Assembly (NCBI RefSeq): GCF_000787575.1
Contig: NW_012236526.1
Location: forward strand, 806,001-870,000
Direction: 5' to 3'
Source: Acytostelium subglobosum LB1
Lineage: Eukaryota > Evosea > Eumycetozoa > Acytosteliales > Acytosteliaceae
DNA length: 64,000 nt
Of the stretch, positions 59,582 to 64,000 are shown one piece after another; within the stretch, counting starts at the first letter, position 1, and each line of letters starts with the position of its first letter. A program made the translations under genes and the position numbers. The notes beneath the pieces are model-generated. The model saw only the letters and a list, made by a program, of their open reading frames with translations, did no database searches and was not told the DNA's origin.

Positions 59582-61462
59582 TTAACGAGCATTGAGCTCA
59601 ATCTCATGCTGTTGATTCCTCTTCTCCTTCTTGGTGAGCACCTTCCAGAGGGTCTTCTCCATCTCTTGGTTGTAGGAGGCGATCAGCTCGGGGTAGTCGC
59701 GAGTGTACACGTAGATCTTGCGCACGATCCACATCATCAGGTCACAGAAGGTGAGTGTGGCGATGAAGTACTTCAGGAAGAAGTTGGAGAAGATCAGGGC
59801 GATCGACACGGGGTTGGGGATTGGGATGAAGTTGGCGACGTTGTCCCACTTGATACGGTCCAGACGGCCAAATCCCACCAGTGGCTTGGCCAGGTTCAGG
59901 AAGAACAGGATCAAAAAGACGAGCGCGAGCAGGGTGAACAGCAGGGCGATACGTGTGACCAGACGCATTCTGATGGCAATCTCATTGCCCGAGGCGAATG
60001 GCTTGGTGATGCCACGGCCGGGGATGGGCAGCACGTAGATCAGCTGCGAGAGCGCCAGACAGATGACACAGGCACAGAAGAAGTAGTCACAGGCCAGTTG
60101 GTAGACAAAGATGGCACCGGCCAAGAAGATGGGGATACGCATGATACGCATTCCCTTGATGAGGAAACCGAGGATGGGCGACTGTGGCAGCAACATCTTC
60201 ATACAGGCGGTGGACTTGATCAGCGCAGGGATGATGGCGAGCGAGGCGGGTGTCAGCTTCATGTGGGACTCAATGGCGAACATGACACGAGCGGACATCA
60301 CACCACCAATGTACTTGAAGTCCGCCTTGTTGGGGCCGTCCTTGAGCACTGGCATGTCACGGAAGATGATCGAAGAGATTGGCAACAAATGGATGACGAA
60401 TGGCACGAGGAAGGCAACACCCCATGCGATCAACAGCATCTGCGACGACTTGCCAAAGGACTTCCAGTAGATCAGAGCCAGGACGTAGAAGATGAACGAC
60501 AGGCCAAGGATACAAATGTAGGTGATGTTGGTGGCGAGCAAGAACTTCTTGGTCAACTGCTTCTTGTCAAACTTGGCAATCTGGTTCACGGCAAAGTTCT
60601 GCGAGAAGATCTCGTCATTGGTGTAGGTCTCTTGCGTGCATTGCTCTGGACATACGGTGCCGTTGAGGGAGGTGGTACTGTTATTCTCATCAGCGTCGAC
60701 ACAGTCCTGGCAGATCAGACACTTGTCACAGTTGGGGCAGTCATAGCAGTCCGTGCACTCGTCACATATCTCCTCGCAGCCTTCACAGTCAGGACAATCG
60801 TAGCAGTCACCACAGGCATCACAGTTGCACCAGTCACAGTCTGGACAGTTGTTGCAGTCATCACAGTGGTCACAGAAGGAGTCGCTGGTGTTGGTGTTGG
60901 TGTTGTTGGTAGTGTTGGCCAAGGACATGCCGTAGTAGTTGCCCTCGAGCTTCTCCCACGATGACATGGTGTCCACTTGGTAGTCGAGTGTGACACGAGC
61001 AGCACCATTGCCGCCAATGTAGTCAGTGTCCAGTTCAACGATTGATGCGGCGCCGGTGGTCGTAAGCTTGTTGAGACCATTCTTGAGTGCTGCTCCGGGT
61101 GGTCTGGTCCATTTGCCAGTCTGGAATGAGACGACAGCCTGGAGGATAATAACGGCCAGGGCTGGGATCATGGAGTAGTACAACATCCACTTTCTCCATA
61201 TCATATACTTGGCCATCTGGCCCTCCAAAGGTGCGATCTCCTTCTTCTCCTGTTCAGTAAGTGTAATAATATCAAGATTGCCTATATTATTATTATGGAT
61301 GGAATTGATTGATTGAAGTGATTACCATATTTGGAAGTGATGGGTGTTAGAGACCTTGACACAACAATGATTATTAAAATTTATTGATTGTTTGTTTGAT
61401 TACATACTTGTAAGTGGTCTCTTCCATCTTGGAAGCCAGGGTAGATCAGCGGGACTTGTCAT
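59582..61462 (-). CDS. Polytopic membrane protein with Cys-every-third-residue luminal tract
   Basis: Two exons (61462-61408 and 61281-59582) encode 584 residues. TM1 lies near residues 48-72 (YYSMIPALAVIILQAVVSF). A large non-cytosolic region follows. It includes NNT/NTS/NST glycosylation sequons and a tract of about 58 residues (roughly 155-215) with 20 Cys, almost all spaced as CxxC and mixed with Asp/Asn/Glu (CDDCNNCPDC). Five to six more TM segments follow, with a conserved-looking amphipathic stretch (KGMRIMRIPIFLAGAIFVYQ). The basic tail ends KKEKRNQQHEIELNAR. I do not recognise the family. The long open frame on the opposite strand is a codon-bias shadow. Metal or disulfide chemistry in the lumen is inferred from the Cys tract. 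Confidence 0.7.
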
Positions 61463-63098
61463 TGTTTGTTGTCAAGTATCTGTGTATAAGTATATGATTG
61501 GATAAATATTTGAATGATTAAAGATGTGTCACTCAATGTAGAATGAATAAATAAGGAATGGCCGGATGGTCCTGGAAACGATCGTTGACAAAACATGACG
61601 GTTGTGGCCTTCAAAGGTAATTCATCAGTTTCAAAGAGAGGAATACCGCCCTCCCTGACTGAGCATCGCATCCAGAGCTAGGCCAATGAATGCATTCATT
61701 AACACACATGATATTAAAGAATCAAAGAATCGTAGTTAAAGGTTATTTGATAATCGGAATGACCACTGGTGGTGATTGATCAAGGATGCATACCGCCACG
61801 CGGCCAAAGAAACGAGGCGCCTCGTCAATTATCCAAATGATGCGTTGGCGACACATGCAGGGGCATTGTTGATCAGCATGATCTATTATTACTGGGGGGC
61901 ACATTCACCAAACGCACTCACTCTGCAAATGCAGCTTTGGCCATTCGATCAATGGACATGTCTAAACGCCTTCATTTTTCTGTGAAGACTAATAATTTGT
62001 TTTCCTGATGGTGTGGACCAGTGGTGATCAGTATGAAAAATGTGATCAAAACGAGAGTTTTTTCCATGAACACGAAAAGAAGACCCTTCAGGCCAACTAG
62101 TCGTGAAACCCTTTCATGATCGGCAGCCCAGTCCAAAAGGATGGATTGTTAATCGCCCGTACCTGAACCCCTTTGTTATGGGGGCATTCATGATGTCCTA
62201 CAGTCGACAGAATAGTATAATTGGCGCTTTCATCCTATGATCTGCAATGTTGGCCACATCCCACATGTAACTTTGTTGTTGTTGTTGACAGTCAACCCTC
62301 TGGGATGGTTGATAAATGATACGTACTTTCACTCTATGAATCCAGTAACTTCATGATTTCTTATTCAGAGTTGTTATTGCGACATTCATTCAGATTATGC
62401 ACAAGTTGGTTAACAAAAGCCAATGTGTTGAGGGTGGCTACCTCTCCAACCAACCTACCAAACTAAAGAGTGAGTATGTTTGTTTGTTTGTTTGTTAGCG
62501 ATAGAGCGTATGTATTCGGGTATCATCTTGCCCTCAACCCCTTAAGGGTAGGAGGACATAACTTGATTCACCCCAGTTCAGAGTGATGTAACTAATGGAG
62601 TGGACAGTCAACTTTCAAAGTCATTCCCCGAGATTGGTGTAACTGGTTACCAAAATGTGATAGTCTATGTTAGTCTAGACTTGCAGCTTTTCAAGTCTTG
62701 TTACAGTCTCAACACATCTTGTATACAAACTCAAGTCTACTTTCATTGTAAGGGATCTAGTCGTTGTCTTACTTTGATGTAATTTAGATAGTTATAATGG
62801 TAAGAAAGAAGTTGCAAGGGAAGTTCTTCCTCAAGGAATATAGATATTGATGAGAAGGGACATTAGATAATACCAAGGAGGNCAACAACATTTGGAACAT
62901 ACATACAACTATTGAAGATGGTATTCAAGGGATGGGTGCATTGTGACGAATGGAAAGATTTAACTTTGCTTTCCATCTTGGGCCAAAATATCTGATTTGC
63001 GCATTCAATCAATCATTCACACACACACTTCATCATAATCAATGTATCACTCAATCACACACTTTCAACATATCAACAACACATACATAACATATACA
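61463..63098. other. Long intergenic region upstream of chitobiase
   Basis: About 1.6 kb with no gene I can support. A 69-codon open frame at 61776-61985 has no family features. The right part includes an ambiguous base at 62882 and the chitobiase promoter with (TCAA)n and (CA)n runs at 63004-63030. Confidence 0.5.
62882..62882. other. Ambiguous base (n)
   Basis: This is the only non-ACGT character in the window, in non-coding sequence. It may mark an assembly join or low-quality call. Confidence 0.99.
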
Positions 63099-64000
63099 AT
63101 GAACAGATACGTATTGTTAACATTGGTATTGGTTTGCAGCAATGCTGTGATGAGTGCACCTGCTTGCCCTTGCTCAGACACATCGCTGTGCACACCACTC
63201 ACGACGCCACCGCGTCCAGAGTTCTTTGGCTTCACGATGAATGCTGAATATGAACAATTTGACTGGAGTATCCTGACGACCGTTGCACTGTTTGGCGACA
63301 ATCCTCCTCAACTGGTATGTGTCGCCCATAGCCATGATGTGCGCTTGGTGGTCGGTGTCGGCTACCCCATCGACCAGCTGGGCAACGTCACAGCACAAGA
63401 CATTTGGATCCAGCAGCAGCTGGAGATGGTCCAGAACAACTTCTACGATGGCATCAACTTTGATGTCGAGGAACCCATCTGGCCCGACCAGCCACTGACC
63501 AGCGCCCTGCTCACGGCTCTGATCGCCCAGACCAACTATGTGTTCAAGGCGGCCAACCCCAACTACCAGGTGACAGCCGACGTAGCCTGGTCACCCAACT
63601 GCATTGACGGCCGCTGCTACGACTACTTTGGCATGTCGCAGGCCACCGACTTCCTCGTCGTGATGGACTACGATCTGCGCAGCCAGGTGATCACCGATCA
63701 GTGCACAGCCTCAGCCAACTCGCCACTTGATCTTGTCATGCAAGGAATGATCAACTTCACCAACGTGGGCGTGCCCGTCGACAAGCTTGTGATGGGCGTG
63801 CCATGGTACGGCTACTTCTATCCATGCTTGGGCGACTCGCTCAACATTGAGAACTTGATCTGTCCCATCCCTCTGGTGCCATTCCGGGGCGTGAACTGCA
63901 GCGATGCCGCCGGAAGACAGTACGGCTTCAACCAAATCATCGAGCTGCAGTCCAACGAATCGATCGTGCAGACTGGCGAGCTGTGGAGCGCAGAGTTCTC
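63099..64000 (+). CDS. ctbs: Di-N-acetylchitobiase (GH18), 5' part
   Basis: This is a lysosomal or secreted exo-chitobiase that removes GlcNAc from the reducing end of chitobiose units. About 300 residues are visible without an intron, running off the window edge. A signal peptide (MNRYVLLTLVLVCSNAVMS) is followed by the family Cys motif CPCSDTSLC, then the GH18 catalytic motif YDGINFDVEEP with the DxxxDxE arrangement. VAWSPNCIDGRCYDY, LVVMDYD, KLVMGVPWYGY and VPFRGVNCSDAAGRQ match human CTBS closely. The ATG follows (CATA)n in the leader. The C-terminal third lies outside the window. Confidence 0.93.
   Translation, partial: MNRYVLLTLVLVCSNAVMSAPACPCSDTSLCTPLTTPPRPEFFGFTMNAEYEQFDWSILTTVALFGDNPPQLVCVAHSHDVRLVVGVGYPIDQLGNVTAQDIWIQQQLEMVQNNFYDGINFDVEEPIWPDQPLTSALLTALIAQTNYVFKAANPNYQVTADVAWSPNCIDGRCYDYFGMSQATDFLVVMDYDLRSQVITDQCTASANSPLDLVMQGMINFTNVGVPVDKLVMGVPWYGYFYPCLGDSLNIENLICPIPLVPFRGVNCSDAAGRQYGFNQIIELQSNESIVQTGELWSAEF

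Noticed and set aside
59567-60964. A 465-codon open frame on the plus strand opposite the polytopic membrane protein
   Set aside because: Its translation is rich in Asp/Gly/Val/Gln without domain features and lies exactly antisense to a gene with clear TM segments; it is a codon-bias shadow.
61776-61985. A 69-codon plus-strand frame in the right intergenic region
   Set aside because: It has no family resemblance and no splice-consistent extension; chance open frame is the simpler reading.

Overview
This window comes from a dictyostelid social amoeba. The evidence is compact genes with many short GT-AG introns, poly-Gln, poly-Asn and poly-Ser tracts, (TCAA)n-type repeats in almost every intron, and several marker genes. 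These markers are a GH9 cellulase with a Thr-rich linker and CBM49-like end, a follistatin-like spore-coat-type protein, and a colossin-like protein with many SdrD-B/CnaB domains. Coding DNA is clearly richer in G+C than the AT-rich spacers, so a species less AT-biased than Dictyostelium discoideum (an Acytostelium-like genome, for example) is likely; that is inference. I found no retroviral, Polinton-like, transposon, CRISPR or rRNA features, and no tRNA I could defend.

Left third (1-26 kb): ap5b1 (AP-5 adaptor beta), ptpa (PP2A activator), a PH-coiled coil-GAR protein, a KKXX-tailed membrane protein, cdin1 (nuclease), sf3b5 (SF3b subunit), a celA-type cellulase, an F-box/LRR protein, a follistatin-repeat secreted protein, an ARC5-related dynamin-like GTPase with degenerate G motifs, and a hemocyanin/phenoloxidase-fold protein with one copper ligand replaced.

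Middle (26-46 kb): a tandem pair of J-domain membrane-type proteins with the same intron, vps52 (GARP/EARP), a small putatively myristoylated protein, a purple acid phosphatase, a rhomboid protease, a dUTPase fused to a LAGLIDADG homing-endonuclease-like domain that lacks the acidic residues, a type I DnaJ, an enoyl-CoA hydratase, a Myb/SANT-like protein, a 2-phosphoglycerate-kinase/LPA1-like P-loop protein, and a small four-TM protein.

Right part (46-64 kb): a 19-exon colossin-like gene of about 2,746 codons whose introns recur at two fixed places in its repeats, a type I membrane protein with Cys-rich GCC2/GCC3-like repeats, a polytopic membrane protein with a Cys-every-third-residue luminal tract, and the 5' part of a di-N-acetylchitobiase running off the end.

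The genes do not form one pathway. Membrane traffic (AP-5, VPS52, dynamin-like), secretion and extracellular matrix or spore coat (cellulase, follistatin-repeat protein, colossin, chitobiase, acid phosphatase) and chaperones are well represented. All intron-exon models were built by eye from GT-AG signals, reading-frame continuity and family similarity; intron-phase bookkeeping closes for every multi-exon gene. The most unusual items are the dUTPase-LAGLIDADG fusion, the intron-periodic colossin gene, the Cys-triplet membrane protein, the phenoloxidase-like protein, and a 97-nt multi-branched hairpin near the left edge.
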